In this document: positions 17,221-26,571 of the stretch, piece by piece
How the letters are laid out: every line of letters starts with the position of its first letter
How positions within the stretch are numbered: position 1 is the first letter of the stretch
NCBI RefSeq assembly: GCF_003254295.1
Contig: NZ_QKZO01000009.1
Coordinates: 101,218 to 165,217 of the forward strand
Reading direction: 5' to 3'
DNA length: 64,000 nt
Source: Rhodobacter capsulatus
Lineage (GTDB): Bacteria > Pseudomonadota > Alphaproteobacteria > Rhodobacterales > Rhodobacteraceae
The notes under the pieces: generated by a model
What the model was told of the DNA's origin: nothing
Database searches by the model: none
The model's input: only the letters and a program-made list of their open reading frames with translations
Made by a program: the position numbers and the translations under genes

Positions 17221-19762
17221 TGACGATGCGCCCCGGCACGACGATGAGCTTTTTCGGCTGGCCCCCGGCCAGAACCTTGATCACAGTCTCGTCCGCCAGC
17301 ACGAGCTTTTCAACCTCGGAGGCGGGCATGTCCTTCGGCACGGTGACCTCGGACCGGCGCTTGCCGTTGATCTGAATCGGCAGCGTCACCGTATCCTCGA
17401 CCAGCATCGCCGGATCGGCCTTCGGCCAGGGCGCGCGCACCACCAGCCCTTCGCCGCCCTGATGCGCCCAGACATCCTCGGCCAGATGCGGCACCATCGG
17501 CGCCATCAGCTGGGCAAGCGTGCGCATCGCCTGTTGCCGCACCGGTTTCGAGGCATCCGATTTCGCCAGCGTGTTGGTGAATTCGTAAAGCTTCGCAATC
17601 GCCTTGTTGAAGGCGAAATTCTCGATCGAGAAGGTGACATCGGCAATCGCCCGATGCATCGCGCGCAACAGCGCCTCATCCTCGCGCGGCGGCAGGTCAT
17701 CGGGCAGCGAGGCGATGCGGTCGCACAGGTTCCAGACCCGGGTCAGGTGCTTGCAGGCGGCCTCGGCCCCCGAGGCGGTCCATTCCACGTCACGTTCGGG
17801 CGGGCTGTCCGACATCACGAACCAGCGCGCGGTATCGGCGCCGAATTGCGCGATGATGTTCATCGGATCGACGACGTTCTTCTTCGATTTCGACATCTTG
17901 GCCGAGGGGATGATCTCGACCTTTTCCCCCGTCGCCTTCAGCGTGCCGGTTTCGAGGTCCACCTCCTCGGGCAGGTGCCAGACCGGACGGCCATTGCCGT
18001 CGGTGGTCTTGTAGATCTCGTGCGTCACCATGCCTTGGGTGAAAAGCGCGTCGAAAGGCTCGATCGCCTTCGCGGGCAGGTGCCCGGTCTTCGCCATCGC
18101 CCGGGCGAAGAAGCGCGAATAAAGCAGGTGCAGAATCGCATGTTCGATGCCGCCGATATATTGATCGACGTTCATCCAGTACTCGGCATCCTCGGCCACG
18201 GTCGGGGTCGTCGCATGGGGCGCGGTGAAGCGGGCGTAATACCAGGACGAATCGACGAAGGTGTCCATCGTGTCGGTTTCGCGCCGCGCCGGGGCGCCGC
18301 AAGCCGGGCAGGTGCAATCGCGCCAGGTCGGATGCCGGTCAAGCGGGTTGCCCGGCTTGTCGAAGGTCACGTCATCGGGCAGCCGGATCGGCAGGTTTTC
18401 CTTTTTCTCGGGCACGACGCCGCAAGTGGCGCAATGCACGACGGGAATCGGGCAGCCCCAATAGCGCTGACGGCTCAGACCCCAGTCGCGCAGCCGGTAT
18501 TTCGTGACGCCGGTGCCCCAGCCCTGCGTTTCCGCGACGGTGATGGCACTGGCCACGCCCTCGTCGCCGGTTTGCACTTCGGTCCCGGCGAAGCCGCGGA
18601 TGTAGCGCAGGGTTTCCGATTTCATCGGCACGAAGGCTTCGGAGAGCCGCGCTTCTTCGGCGCCCTCGGCGACAAAGACAGGGTTGATCGGCAGGGCGTA
18701 TTTCGTGGCGAATTCGAAGTCACGCTGGTCATGCGCCGGGCAGCCGAAAATGGCGCCGGTGCCGTAATCCATGAGGATGAAATTCGCGATCCAGACCGGC
18801 AATTCCCACGCCGGATCAAGCGGATGCTTCACACGGATGCCGGTGTCCAGACCGATTTTCTCGGCGGTCTCGATGGCTTCCTCGGTGGTGCCGCCCTTGC
18901 GGCATTGCGCGATGAACTCGGCCATTTCCGGGTTCGCCGCTTCCAGCACCTTGGCCAGCGGATGATCCGGGGAAATGCCGACGAAAGACGCCCCCATCAG
19001 CGTGTCCGGCCGCGTGGTGTAGACCTCGATCTTGCCGAAACCCTCGGGCGCATCGACGGTGTCGAAGCTGAATTGCAGCCCGCGCGACTGGCCGATCCAG
19101 TTCGCCTGCATCAGCCGCACCTTTTCCGGCCAGTCCTTCAGACCATCCAGCGCCGCCAGCAACTCGCCCGCGTAATCCGAGATCTTGAAGAACCACTGCG
19201 TCAGTTCCTTGCGCTCGACCAAAGCGCCCGAGCGCCAGCCGCGCCCGTCCTCGACCTGCTCGTTCGCCAGAACCGTCATGTCGACCGGGTCCCAGTTCAC
19301 CACCGCGTTCTTGCGATAGACAAGGCCCGCTTCCAGCATATCCAGAAACATCGCCTGCTGCTGGCCGTAATATTCCGGGTCGCAGGTGGCGAATTCGCGG
19401 CTCCAGTCGATCGACAGGCCCAGCGGCTTCATCTGCGCGCGCATGTCGGCGATGTTGGAATAGGTCCAGTCCTTCGGGTGGCCGCCCCGCTCCATCGCGG
19501 CATTTTCCGCGGGCATCCCGAAAGCGTCCCAGCCCATCGGGTGCAAGACGCTGAACCCGCAGGACATTTTATACCGCGCGACGACGTCGCCCATGGTGTA
19601 GTTGCGCACATGGCCCATGTGGATGCGCCCCGAAGGATAGGGGAACATCTCGAGCACGTAATATTTCGGCCTTGCGGGATCCCGCCGCGCGGTGAACACG
19701 CCTGCCGCCTCCCAGGCGGCTTGCCATTTCTGTTCGCTCTGGCTCGGTTCGTAACGCGACAT
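17207..19762 (-). CDS. leuS: Leucyl-tRNA synthetase
   Basis: Class Ia synthetase that charges tRNA-Leu. At 851 residues it has the usual bacterial size. The HIGH signature is in [17 protein letters not shown], the editing CP1 domain lies at about residues 225-420, a zinc-ribbon-like pair (CATCG ... CPACG) at about 435-490, and the KMSKS loop reads AKMSKSKKN. The C-terminal anticodon and tRNA-elbow domains are intact. The ATG has GAGGGG nine nt upstream. First gene of the leftward leuS-lptE-holA group; DUF3576 lies upstream in the same direction. Confidence 0.97.
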   Translation of the reverse strand: MSRYEPSQSEQKWQAAWEAAGVFTARRDPARPKYYVLEMFPYPSGRIHMGHVRNYTMGDVVARYKMSCGFSVLHPMGWDAFGMPAENAAMERGGHPKDWTYSNIADMRAQMKPLGLSIDWSREFATCDPEYYGQQQAMFLDMLEAGLVYRKNAVVNWDPVDMTVLANEQVEDGRGWRSGALVERKELTQWFFKISDYAGELLAALDGLKDWPEKVRLMQANWIGQSRGLQFSFDTVDAPEGFGKIEVYTTRPDTLMGASFVGISPDHPLAKVLEAANPEMAEFIAQCRKGGTTEEAIETAEKIGLDTGIRVKHPLDPAWELPVWIANFILMDYGTGAIFGCPAHDQRDFEFATKYALPINPVFVAEGAEEARLSEAFVPMKSETLRYIRGFAGTEVQTGDEGVASAITVAETQGWGTGVTKYRLRDWGLSRQRYWGCPIPVVHCATCGVVPEKKENLPIRLPDDVTFDKPGNPLDRHPTWRDCTCPACGAPARRETDTMDTFVDSSWYYARFTAPHATTPTVAEDAEYWMNVDQYIGGIEHAILHLLYSRFFARAMAKTGHLPAKAIEPFDALFTQGMVTHEIYKTTDGNGRPVWHLPEEVDLETGTLKATGEKVEIIPSAKMSKSKKNVVDPMNIIAQFGADTARWFVMSDSPPERDVEWTASGAEAACKHLTRVWNLCDRIASLPDDLPPREDEALLRAMHRAIADVTFSIENFAFNKAIAKLYEFTNTLAKSDASKPVRQQAMRTLAQLMAPMVPHLAEDVWAHQGGEGLVVRAPWPKADPAMLVEDTVTLPIQINGKRRSEVTVPKDMPASEVEKLVLADETVIKVLAGGQPKKLIVVPGRIVNVVI

Positions 19763-19908
19763 CTGGCCCCTCGTTCGTCATCGGTCGCGGGTTTGCTACA
19801 CCGCGCGGGGCCGGAAGGTCCAGTGATCAGCACGGACAAGTGACAAAATATCCCCGCCGCGGGACGGCCCGGGCGGGGAGAGGACCCTTGTCGAAAGGGT
19901 CGAAAGGC

Positions 19909-20418
19909 TCAAAGACCCGAGTCGCGGATCCGCAGCTGCCGGGCCCGGGTCAGGATCGCATCCTCGACCGCGCGCACGGTCTCGGGCGCCACCGTGCCGC
20001 CGCGGCTTTCCAGCGACACCTTGAGTGAGCGCGCATCCAGCGCCGGATCGGTGACATGGATCGTCGCGCGATAGGCCTTGCCGCCGCCCGGCGGCGTGCC
20101 ATAGCCGGTGACGATCAGCCCCGAGAACGGATCGACCGACTGGATCGGCAGGAAGTCGAGCACCTCAAGCGAGGCCATCCAGAGATACTTGTTCACCCCG
20201 ATCGCGACATTCGGGTCCTGGTTGTTCGAAAACAAGTCCCAGACCGAGGATTGCTTGGGCTCGGCCTTGAACTTGTCAAAGGCGGTTTCCTGCTTTTGCG
20301 GCGCGGGCTGCGCCGGGCCGCCCCAGTTGAACAGTTTGCCGCTGGAGGTGCCGCAGCCTGCCAGACCAAGCGCGACCGTCACCAGCAGAGCGGTGCGCAA
20401 AGAGGTTGCTTTCTTCAT
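19909..20418 (-). CDS. DUF3576 putative lipoprotein
   Basis: A 169-residue protein with a lipoprotein signal (ATSLRTALLVTVALGLAGC; lipobox LAGC) and the DUF3576 core: a VNKYLWMASLEVLDFLP segment, a DPFSGLIVTGYGTPP segment and the C-terminal EDAILTRARQLRIRDSGL. Common upstream of leuS in alphaproteobacteria. Function unknown; probably an envelope protein. The start at 20418 was chosen because it begins the signal peptide; the frame is open further upstream over non-coding DNA. Confidence 0.85.
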   Translation of the reverse strand: MKKATSLRTALLVTVALGLAGCGTSSGKLFNWGGPAQPAPQKQETAFDKFKAEPKQSSVWDLFSNNQDPNVAIGVNKYLWMASLEVLDFLPIQSVDPFSGLIVTGYGTPPGGGKAYRATIHVTDPALDARSLKVSLESRGGTVAPETVRAVEDAILTRARQLRIRDSGL

Positions 20419-20696
20419 ACGATCGACTGCCCCCGCAGGCTGAACCCATTGGCTTTTCCTGTCTCTAGCCGATGGCCGGGGGGGCGACAAGATTTTTCCC
20501 CGGCAGCACCGGCCGCGCCGGGGCGCAACGCCCGCCGGTCCCAGCGGGGGACTGTGGCAAAGCTGCACCACGCGGTTTCGCTTTGGCCGCTTCGGTCCCG
20601 TTTTCGTTGCAATATGAGGCGTGGCGAGAGAAAAAGCCTTCATACCCACCTCGGATTCCCCTGAGTTGGGGCTTACCTTAGCAAAATGAGGGAAAA
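20419..20696. other. 278-bp divergent intergenic region between DUF3576 and porin genes
   Basis: No gene seen. It must hold the porin promoter and leader. No strong -35/-10 pair stands out; a TTGCAATATG box near 20607-20616 and an AT-richer stretch near 20670 are the only hints. Several short GC inverted repeats near 20500-20540 are not clearly significant. Confidence 0.4.
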
Positions 20697-21662
20697 ATGA
20701 AAAAGCTTCTCATCGCGTCGACCGCGCTCGTCATGGTCGCTGGCGCCGCCGCCGCCGAAGTGAAACTCTCGGGCGACGCCCGCATGGGTGTCATGTACAA
20801 CGGCGATGACTGGAACTTCTCGAGCCGCTCGCGCGTTCTGTTCACCATGTCGGGCACGACTGACTCGGGTCTCGAGTTCGGTGCGTCGTTCAAAGCGCAT
20901 GAGTCGGTGGGCGCTGAAACCGGCGAAGACGGCACCGTCTTCCTGTCGGGCGCTTTCGGCAAGATCGAAATGGGCGACGCCCTCGGCGCTTCGGAAGCCC
21001 TGTTCGGCGACCTGTACGAAGTCGGCTACACCGACCTCGACGACCGGGGTGGCAACGACATCCCCTACCTGACCGGCGACGAAACGCTGACCGCTGAAGA
21101 CAACCCGGTCCTGCTGTACACCTACTCGGCCGGTGCCTTCTCGGTCGCCGCGTCGATGTCGGACGGCAAAGTGGGTGAAACCAGCACCGACGACGCGCAA
21201 GAAATGGCCGTCGCTGCTGCCTACACCTTCGGCAACTACACCGTCGGCCTCGGCTACGAAAAGATCGACTCGCCTGACACCGCTCTGATGGCGGACATGG
21301 AGCAGCTCGAACTGGCGGCGATCGCCAAATTCGGCGCCACCAACGTCAAAGCCTACTACGCGGACGGTGAACTGGACCGCAATGCTGCCCGTGCCGTGTT
21401 CGACCTGACGCCGGTCCTCGCCGCCGCGACCGCGGTTGACCACAAAGCCTACGGCCTGAGCGTTGACAGCACCTTCGGTGCGACCACCGTCGGCGGCTAC
21501 GTGCAAGTCCTCGACATCGACACCATCGACGACGTGACCTACTATGGCCTCGGCGCTTCGTACGACCTCGGCGGCGGCGCTTCGATCGTTGGCGGCATCG
21601 CCGACAACGACCTGCCGAACTCCGACATGGTTGCCGACCTCGGCGTCAAGTTCAAGTTCTGA
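20697..21662 (+). CDS. Outer-membrane general porin of Rhodobacter capsulatus type
   Basis: Trimeric 16-strand beta barrel for diffusion of small solutes across the outer membrane. The 321-residue precursor has a 20-residue signal peptide (ending GAAAA) and a 301-residue mature part that ends in Phe (KFKF), the usual BAM signal. Sequence is nearly that of the R. capsulatus porin of known structure, recalled from memory, with a few apparent substitutions around mature residues 109, 141 and 205-215. Codon use is strongly biased (CTG, ACC, GTC, GGC), as for a highly expressed gene. Ribosome site GAGGG five nt before the ATG. Confidence 0.97.
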   Translation: MKKLLIASTALVMVAGAAAAEVKLSGDARMGVMYNGDDWNFSSRSRVLFTMSGTTDSGLEFGASFKAHESVGAETGEDGTVFLSGAFGKIEMGDALGASEALFGDLYEVGYTDLDDRGGNDIPYLTGDETLTAEDNPVLLYTYSAGAFSVAASMSDGKVGETSTDDAQEMAVAAAYTFGNYTVGLGYEKIDSPDTALMADMEQLELAAIAKFGATNVKAYYADGELDRNAARAVFDLTPVLAAATAVDHKAYGLSVDSTFGATTVGGYVQVLDIDTIDDVTYYGLGASYDLGGGASIVGGIADNDLPNSDMVADLGVKFKF

Positions 21663-21682
21663 TCTCTCGGAACCTGATTGGG

Positions 21683-21716
21683 AAAGAGCGGGCATTCGCC
21701 CGCTCTTTTCTTTTTC
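21683..21716 (+). terminator. Rho-independent terminator of the porin gene
   Basis: Stem GAGCGGGC / GCCCGCTC with loop ATTC, flanked by AAA and followed by TTTTCTTTTT. Confidence 0.9.
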
Positions 21717-21754
21717 GACACCTTGTGCTCGATTGCGCCGCAAAGGAGATCGCC

Positions 21755-22417
21755 ATGGGATTGCAGCAGATTGAGCGCCGTATCGCAGAGGCGACCCGCG
21801 CCGCGGGCCGGGCCGAGGGGGCGGTGCGGCTGATCGCCGTGTCGAAGGTGCAGCCGCCCGAGCGGGTGCTGGCGGTGCTCGATCAGGGGCAGCGGCTGTT
21901 TGGCGAGAATTACGTCCAGGAAGCGGCGGCGAAATGGCCCGCCTGGCGGGCAGAGGTCCCGGGCGTCGCCGTGCACATGATCGGGCCGCTGCAGACGAAC
22001 AAGGCGAAACAGGCGGTGGAGCTGTTCGAGGCGATCCACACGCTCGACCGGCCCTCATTGGCGGTGAAGCTGGCCGCGCTGGCGCAGGCGCGGGGGGCAA
22101 GTCCCGAGCTTTTCGTGCAGGTCAACACAGGCGCCGAGCCGCAAAAGGCGGGCGTCCTGCCCGAGGCTTTGGATGCTTTCGTCGCCGAGGCGCGGCGGCT
22201 GGATCTGCCGGTGGTCGGGCTGATGTGCATTCCGCCGGAAGCGGAAGACCCCGCCCCGCATTTCGCCATGCTCGCCGGGATGGCGGCGCGCAACGGGCTT
22301 TCCGGGTTGTCGATGGGGATGAGTTCGGATTTCGAGGCGGCGATTGCGGCGGGGGCCACGCATGTGCGCGTGGGCTCGGCGATTTTTGGCGCGCGCGCTT
22401 ACGGGACGCGGGCCTAG
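21755..22417 (+). CDS. YggS/PROSC-family PLP homeostasis protein
   Basis: A 220-residue PLP-binding TIM-barrel protein that buffers pyridoxal phosphate and affects amino-acid pools; it has no known catalytic role. The PLP lysine is Lys31 in LIAVSKVQP, and the phosphate-binding end GLSMGMSSDFEAAIAAGATHVRVGSAIFG is complete. The ATG at 21755 has AAAGGAGAT upstream; an earlier TTG/ATG in frame is less likely. Its stop overlaps the end of the convergent L,D-transpeptidase by 4 nt. Confidence 0.93.
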   Translation: MGLQQIERRIAEATRAAGRAEGAVRLIAVSKVQPPERVLAVLDQGQRLFGENYVQEAAAKWPAWRAEVPGVAVHMIGPLQTNKAKQAVELFEAIHTLDRPSLAVKLAALAQARGASPELFVQVNTGAEPQKAGVLPEALDAFVAEARRLDLPVVGLMCIPPEAEDPAPHFAMLAGMAARNGLSGLSMGMSSDFEAAIAAGATHVRVGSAIFGARAYGTRA

Positions 22418-22968
22418 GCCTTGTCGGCGGACCGGGGCGCTGCCCCGGACCCCGAGGTATTTTTCGCAAGATGAAAGCAGGCAAGGGGCGGAATCAACAG
22501 CTCGGTGCCGGGTTTCAGGCGGCGGGCGAGTTTGAGCAGATCGGCGCGGCCAAGCGCAAGGCAGCCCGCCGTGGGGTAACACAGGCGGCGGCGCTGGTGC
22601 AGGAAGATCGCCGAGCCCTTGCCGGGCGTCGCTTTCGGATAGTTCCAGTCGGTGATCAGCACGATGTCGTAAAGCGGATCGCGGCGGGCCATGCGTTCGT
22701 GGCTGGCCTTGAACGGCGCGCGGACGGGCTGGTTGTAGGCGGGGTGGTCGGGATCGTCGCACCACAGGTCCTGCGGTCCGATGGGCCGGGCCCATGTCGC
22801 CGGGCGTGGCAGGCGGTCGGCGCGGTACAGCATGCCGACGATGCGCAGCCGACCGATGGGCGTGGCGCCGTCGCCTTCGCGTTTCGTGGCGGAAAGCCCG
22901 CCGCGGCCGATCTGCACCGGGTGGCGGCGGCCGTGGAACAGAAGTCCGGTGGCGGTCAGGCGGATCAC
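22414..22968 (-). CDS. L,D-transpeptidase family (YkuD-type) protein
   Basis: A 184-residue protein of the L,D-transpeptidase catalytic family: [13 protein letters not shown], then the catalytic region with SAIFLHQ (His) and YPTAGCLAL (nucleophile Cys in TAGC). It lacks a clear signal peptide, so its location is uncertain; homologues of this compact type are often annotated L,D-transpeptidase catalytic-domain proteins. The last 20 or so residues (ending [10 protein letters not shown]) are encoded by the 3'-end repeat element of the facing yggS gene. Its start overlaps ribA by 4 nt (ATGA). Confidence 0.8.
   Translation of the reverse strand: MIRLTATGLLFHGRRHPVQIGRGGLSATKREGDGATPIGRLRIVGMLYRADRLPRPATWARPIGPQDLWCDDPDHPAYNQPVRAPFKASHERMARRDPLYDIVLITDWNYPKATPGKGSAIFLHQRRRLCYPTAGCLALGRADLLKLARRLKPGTELLIPPLACFHLAKNTSGSGAAPRSADKA
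22432..22477 (+). repeat. 3'-end repeat element after yggS, lying inside the facing reading frame
   Basis: Hairpin CCGGGGC-GCT-GCCCCGG, then ACCCCGAGGTATTTTTCGCA and AGATGAAAG. Same order as the elements at 24888, 37391 and 42717. It covers codons near the 3' end of the L,D-transpeptidase gene. Confidence 0.7.
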
Positions 22969-24044
22969 AGCAGATGCCCCGATTTCGCCGCCTTGGTGGC
23001 CAGATAGGCTTCGTTGTGGCGGCTTTTGCCGACCTTGAGCGGCACCCGTTCCGCCACAGCAATGCCGTGGGTTTCCAGCATCCGCACCTTGGCCGGGTTG
23101 TTGGTCAGAAGCCGCACCGCGTTGAAGCCCAGCTTCTTCAGCAGCGCCGCGCCGATGCGGAAATCGCGCTCGTCATCCTCAAACCCCAGCCGGTGGTTCG
23201 CCTCGACCGTGTCAAAGCCCTGATCCTGCAGCGAATAGGCGCGCATCTTGTTGGCCAGCCCGATGCCGCGGCCCTCCTGATTGAGGTAGAGCAGCACGCC
23301 CGCCCCCTCGGCCCCCATCTGATGCAACGCTGCATCGAGTTGCGGCCCGCAATCGCATTTCAGCGAGCCCATAACATCACCGGTGAAACAGGCCGAATGC
23401 AGCCGCGTCAGAACCGGCAGCATCCGGTCGGGGGCGCCGATCTCGATGGCGTAATGTTCGGGGCCGCCATCGTCGGGGCGGAAGATATGCAGCCGCCCCC
23501 TTTCCGCCGCCCGCATCGGCACCCGCGCCGCGGCGACGGGGGCAAAGGCGGCTTCCGAGGAGAGCAGATGCAGCACCTGCGCCGCGTCGAGTGCCGTCAG
23601 CCCTTGGGGCGCGGGATCGGGCAGGGGGGCAAGCAGTGCCGCGGGCAGCAGTTGCGCGGTCTTGCAAAGCCCGATCGCGGCGCGGGCCAGATCCGCATCG
23701 CCGCCGCGCAGACTGGTGAGCGGCCCCTTCATCGGCACGCGCAGATCATCGGCCGGATCGGCCAGTGCCCGCAGCCAGGCCAGATCGGCGTCTTCGGGCA
23801 CGGCGATCCGGGCCAGATCGCCATCGTAGACCCGGGCTTTCAGCGTCTCGGCCCGCCAGGAGGTCAGCGCCAGGGTGAGCGGCCCGAGACTGCGCAGCGC
23901 CTCCAGACGCTCGGGCGAGAGCGTCTCGATGGCGACGGCGAGCCCCTGCCCCGAGAGCACGACGGGAAGCCCCAGCCGCAGATCGGCGCGGGCGCGGTTC
24001 ACAAGTTCAAGGGCGCTCGGGCCGAGAAAGACGGGTGTTTCCAT
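22965..24044 (-). CDS. ribA: GTP cyclohydrolase II with degenerate N-terminal DHBP-synthase-like domain
   Basis: First step of riboflavin synthesis: opens GTP to diamino-ribosylamino-pyrimidinone phosphate. The C-terminal half (about 165-359) is complete: [22 protein letters not shown] supplies the zinc cysteines, [12 protein letters not shown] and the late [12 protein letters not shown] are present. The first 155 residues resemble 3,4-DHBP synthase in outline ([10 protein letters not shown]..., then [20 protein letters not shown] matching the family's RxGHTEAAxDL) but lack its acidic catalytic loop and the His of GHTE, so only RibA activity is expected. ATG at 24044 begins this domain. Overlaps the L,D-transpeptidase by 4 nt. 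Confidence 0.92.
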   Translation of the reverse strand: METPVFLGPSALELVNRARADLRLGLPVVLSGQGLAVAIETLSPERLEALRSLGPLTLALTSWRAETLKARVYDGDLARIAVPEDADLAWLRALADPADDLRVPMKGPLTSLRGGDADLARAAIGLCKTAQLLPAALLAPLPDPAPQGLTALDAAQVLHLLSSEAAFAPVAAARVPMRAAERGRLHIFRPDDGGPEHYAIEIGAPDRMLPVLTRLHSACFTGDVMGSLKCDCGPQLDAALHQMGAEGAGVLLYLNQEGRGIGLANKMRAYSLQDQGFDTVEANHRLGFEDDERDFRIGAALLKKLGFNAVRLLTNNPAKVRMLETHGIAVAERVPLKVGKSRHNEAYLATKAAKSGHLL

Positions 24045-24188
24045 GGCCGGAAGATAGCGATGACTGAAACAGATTGAAACACTTCCCGCCTCTGCGTCAC
24101 CCTTGCGTGAGAAAGATTTCACCTCCCTTGCCGCAGTCGTGATGAGAGTCCAGCTTGACACAAACCGCAACGAAACCGGGAGGTAATG

Positions 24189-24875
24189 ATGGCCGGGTTG
24201 AAGAAAATTCTTCTGGTGGATGATGACAGCGACCTGCGCGAGGCGCTGGCCGAGCAGTTGATCGCGACCGAGGAATTCGACGTGTTCGAGGCGGGCTCGG
24301 GCGCCGAAGGGGTCGAAAAGGCCAAGGGCGCGCTTTATGACCTTGTCATGCTCGATGTCGGCCTGCCCGATACAGATGGCCGCGAGCTGTGCAAGAAGCT
24401 GCGCAAGCAAGGGGTGAAATGCCCGATCATGATGCTGACCGGCCATGACACCGATGCCGACACGATCCTTGGCCTGGACAGCGGCGCGAATGATTACATC
24501 ACCAAGCCGTTCAAGTTCCCGGTGCTGCTGGCGCGGATCCGCGCCCAGCTGCGCACGCATGAACAGTCCGAAGACGCGGTGTTCCAGCTTGGGCCGTACA
24601 CCTTCAAGCCGGCGATGAAGATGCTGATCGACGCCAAGGACCGCAAGATCCGGCTGACGGAAAAGGAAACCAACATCCTGAAGTTCCTCTACCGGGCGCA
24701 GGACGGGGTGGTGGCGCGCGATGTGCTGTTGCACGAGGTCTGGGGCTACAATGCGGGCGTGACCACGCATACGCTGGAAACCCATATCTACCGGCTGCGC
24801 CAGAAGATCGAACCCGATCCGTCGAATGCGCGGCTTCTGATCACGGAATCGGGCGGTTACCGGCTGGTCGCCTGA
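24189..24875 (+). CDS. OmpR-family response regulator, orphan (CenR-like candidate)
   Basis: A 228-residue DNA-binding regulator: receiver domain (about 5-120) with acidic triad DDD at 11-13, phospho-acceptor Asp56 in MLDVGLPD and Lys106 in YITKPF; winged-helix Trans_reg_C domain (about 130-226) ending [15 protein letters not shown]. No histidine kinase lies next to it. The opening [24 protein letters not shown] resembles alphaproteobacterial CenR, an essential envelope regulator, but this is a likeness from memory. Start at the second ATG fits GGAGGT spacing; the first ATG at 24186 is two nt from it. Confidence 0.88.
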   Translation: MAGLKKILLVDDDSDLREALAEQLIATEEFDVFEAGSGAEGVEKAKGALYDLVMLDVGLPDTDGRELCKKLRKQGVKCPIMMLTGHDTDADTILGLDSGANDYITKPFKFPVLLARIRAQLRTHEQSEDAVFQLGPYTFKPAMKMLIDAKDRKIRLTEKETNILKFLYRAQDGVVARDVLLHEVWGYNAGVTTHTLETHIYRLRQKIEPDPSNARLLITESGGYRLVA

Positions 24876-24887
24876 CGCAACGCAGAA

Positions 24888-24941
24888 GCGGGGGTTTCAC
24901 ACCCCCGCACCCCCGTGGGATATTTGCGCCAAAGTGAAAGG
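24888..24941 (+). repeat. 3'-end repeat element A after the response regulator gene
   Basis: Hairpin GCGGGGGT...ACCCCCGC then ACCCCCGTGGGATATTTGCG and CCAAAGTGAAAGG. Its first 30 nt are identical to those of the element at 37391-37420. Confidence 0.75.
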
Positions 24942-24955
24942 CAAACCCGGCTCTG

Positions 24956-25017
24956 CTTTCACCTTGCTGCAAATATCCCGGGGGGAGTCCGCTTGCGGAC
25001 GGGGGGCAGCGCCCCCC
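24956..25017 (-). repeat. 3'-end repeat element B after the DUF3775 gene, facing element A
   Basis: Read on the minus strand: hairpin GGGGGGCGCTGCCCCCC, a second hairpin GTCCGC-AA-GCGGAC, then CCCCCCGGGATATTTGCAGC and AAGGTGAAAG. Mirror image of element A, giving each of the two convergent genes its own copy. Confidence 0.7.
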
Positions 25018-25361
25018 TACACGGTCGGATTGATCCCGTCCTCGGCCTCTTCCAGGCTGATCCCCATCGCATTCAGCCCGTCTTCCAGATAATCGGCCAG
25101 CATCGGGATGCCGAGAAGGTAATCCTCGGTCGGCGCCGTCGCCTCGGCCTTGGCGGTCTCGAAGGCCTCGTCGAATTCCGCGGGTTCGAAGGTCTCGCGG
25201 CCAATCCACATCAGCGCGGTCAGCGCCGCCTGTTCATCCTCGTTCAGCGCCGCGATGAAGGCGCGTAATTCGCGCCCTTGACCGGACCCCGGCACATCGG
25301 CGTCGAATTTCCGGGCGCGGATGATCACATGGGCGATTTTCGACGGGCTGATCGGCAGCAT
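25017..25361 (-). CDS. DUF3775 domain protein
   Basis: A 114-residue acidic soluble protein. The pattern MLPISPSKIAHVIIRARKFD at the start, then RELRAFIAALNEDEQAALTALMWIGRETFEP, matches DUF3775, a family of short helical proteins common in Rhodobacteraceae with no known function. A GGAGGACGTG ribosome site lies just before the ATG. The gap to rmuC is 19 nt in the same direction, so it is probably the last gene of the mutL-rmuC transcript. Confidence 0.8.
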   Translation of the reverse strand: MLPISPSKIAHVIIRARKFDADVPGSGQGRELRAFIAALNEDEQAALTALMWIGRETFEPAEFDEAFETAKAEATAPTEDYLLGIPMLADYLEDGLNAMGISLEEAEDGINPTV

Positions 25362-25380
25362 GACACGTCCTCCTGTTCCG

Positions 25381-26571
25381 TCACTCTCGTCCCGGATCGG
25401 CCGTGACGCAAGCGCCATCTCGGCTTTTGACGGCAAGCCGCAGGGGGGGCTCGGCCGCCAGCTCCTCGAAGTCGAAATTATCCAGCCGATGCGCCCGTTT
25501 GCCCGCCTTTTCGGCGGAGGTCTTGATCTCTTCGATATCGCGCGCGGCCATGGTGAAATGCCGGTCAAGGTTCGCCACCCGGTCCCCCAGCCGCCCGACA
25601 TCGGCATGCAGCGCGGCGAGTTCCCGCCGGATCGCCCCCGCCTGCGCGCGCATCCGCGCGTCTTTCAGCACCGCGCGCATCGTGTGCAGCGTCGCCATGC
25701 AGGTGGTTGGAGAGACGATCCAGACCTTGGCGGCAAAGCCCTCGCGCACCAGTTCGGGGAAATTCGCGTGCAGCTCGGCATAGACGGCCTCGGAAGGCAG
25801 GAACAACAGCGCGCCGTCCGAGGTCTCGCCCTCGAGGATGTAGCGATCCGCAATCGCCCGGATATGCGCGCGCAGGGAAATCCGCATCATCCGTTGGGCC
25901 TCGATCAGCTGGCTTTGATTTTCCGCGCGGCGCAGGGCTTCGTAGGCTTCGAGCGGAAATTTGCTGTCGATCACGATCGGCCCCGGCGGATGGGGCAGAT
26001 GGATCAGGCAATCGGCGCGGCGCCCGTTCGAGAGCGTCGCCTGCATCGTATAGGAATCGCGCGGCAGCGCCTTTTGCACGATGTCATGCAACTGGATTTC
26101 CCCGAACGCGCCGCGGGTCTGCTTGTTCGAGAGAATATCCTGCAACCCCAGCACATTGCCCGAAAGCTTCTCGATATTCGCCTGCGCCTTGTCGATCGCG
26201 GCCAGCCGCTGCTGCAGATCGCCAAGGCTGCGCGCCGTGCGGGTGGCCGAGCCGTGCAGGCTCTCGGTCATCGCGCGGTTCACCTCGGCCAGCCGCGCCT
26301 CCATCAATTGCAGCATCCGGCTTTGGCTGGCGGCCTGGGCTTCGGAGACATGATGCAGCCCGCCCGCCAGCTGGTGCTGGCCATCGGAGAGCGCCTGCAC
26401 CCGTTGCGCCAGTTGCAACAGGTTCCCCGCCAGCGGGTCCAGCGCCTTCGCCGTGCGCAGGGATGCCCGCAGCATCAAAAGGATCAGCAGCAGCAGAACC
26501 GCCGCCGAAGCAAGCGCCGCCTGCACCAGAGGGTCCTGCAGGTCGATCACATGCGCGCCGAGTTCGATCAT
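25381..26571 (-). CDS. rmuC: DNA recombination protein RmuC
   Basis: RmuC limits recombination at short inverted repeats in E. coli and has a nuclease-like fold. The 396-residue protein has one N-terminal membrane helix (about residues 16-35), a coiled-coil stretch (about 40-140) and the RmuC core: NKQTRGAFGEIQLHDIV, then VIDSKFPLEAYEAL, then LFLPSEAVYAEL and WIVSPTTCMATLHTM. The C-terminal portion is slightly shorter than in E. coli. Its ATG overlaps the mutL stop by 4 nt, an unusual physical coupling of two genome-stability genes. Confidence 0.93.
   Translation of the reverse strand: MIELGAHVIDLQDPLVQAALASAAVLLLLILLMLRASLRTAKALDPLAGNLLQLAQRVQALSDGQHQLAGGLHHVSEAQAASQSRMLQLMEARLAEVNRAMTESLHGSATRTARSLGDLQQRLAAIDKAQANIEKLSGNVLGLQDILSNKQTRGAFGEIQLHDIVQKALPRDSYTMQATLSNGRRADCLIHLPHPPGPIVIDSKFPLEAYEALRRAENQSQLIEAQRMMRISLRAHIRAIADRYILEGETSDGALLFLPSEAVYAELHANFPELVREGFAAKVWIVSPTTCMATLHTMRAVLKDARMRAQAGAIRRELAALHADVGRLGDRVANLDRHFTMAARDIEEIKTSAEKAGKRAHRLDNFDFEELAAEPPLRLAVKSRDGACVTADPGRE

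Noticed and set aside
24155..24160. Perfect TTGACA before the response regulator
   Set aside because: A -10 box 17 bp on would fall on the ribosome site GGAGG at 24179-24183; no TATAAT-like sequence fits.
24045..24188. FMN riboswitch before ribA
   Set aside because: The conserved RFN element bases are not seen in this short gap.
24189..24875. Identity as PetR of R. capsulatus
   Set aside because: The petABC genes that adjoin PetR are absent, and the sequence does not start like PetR as I recall it.
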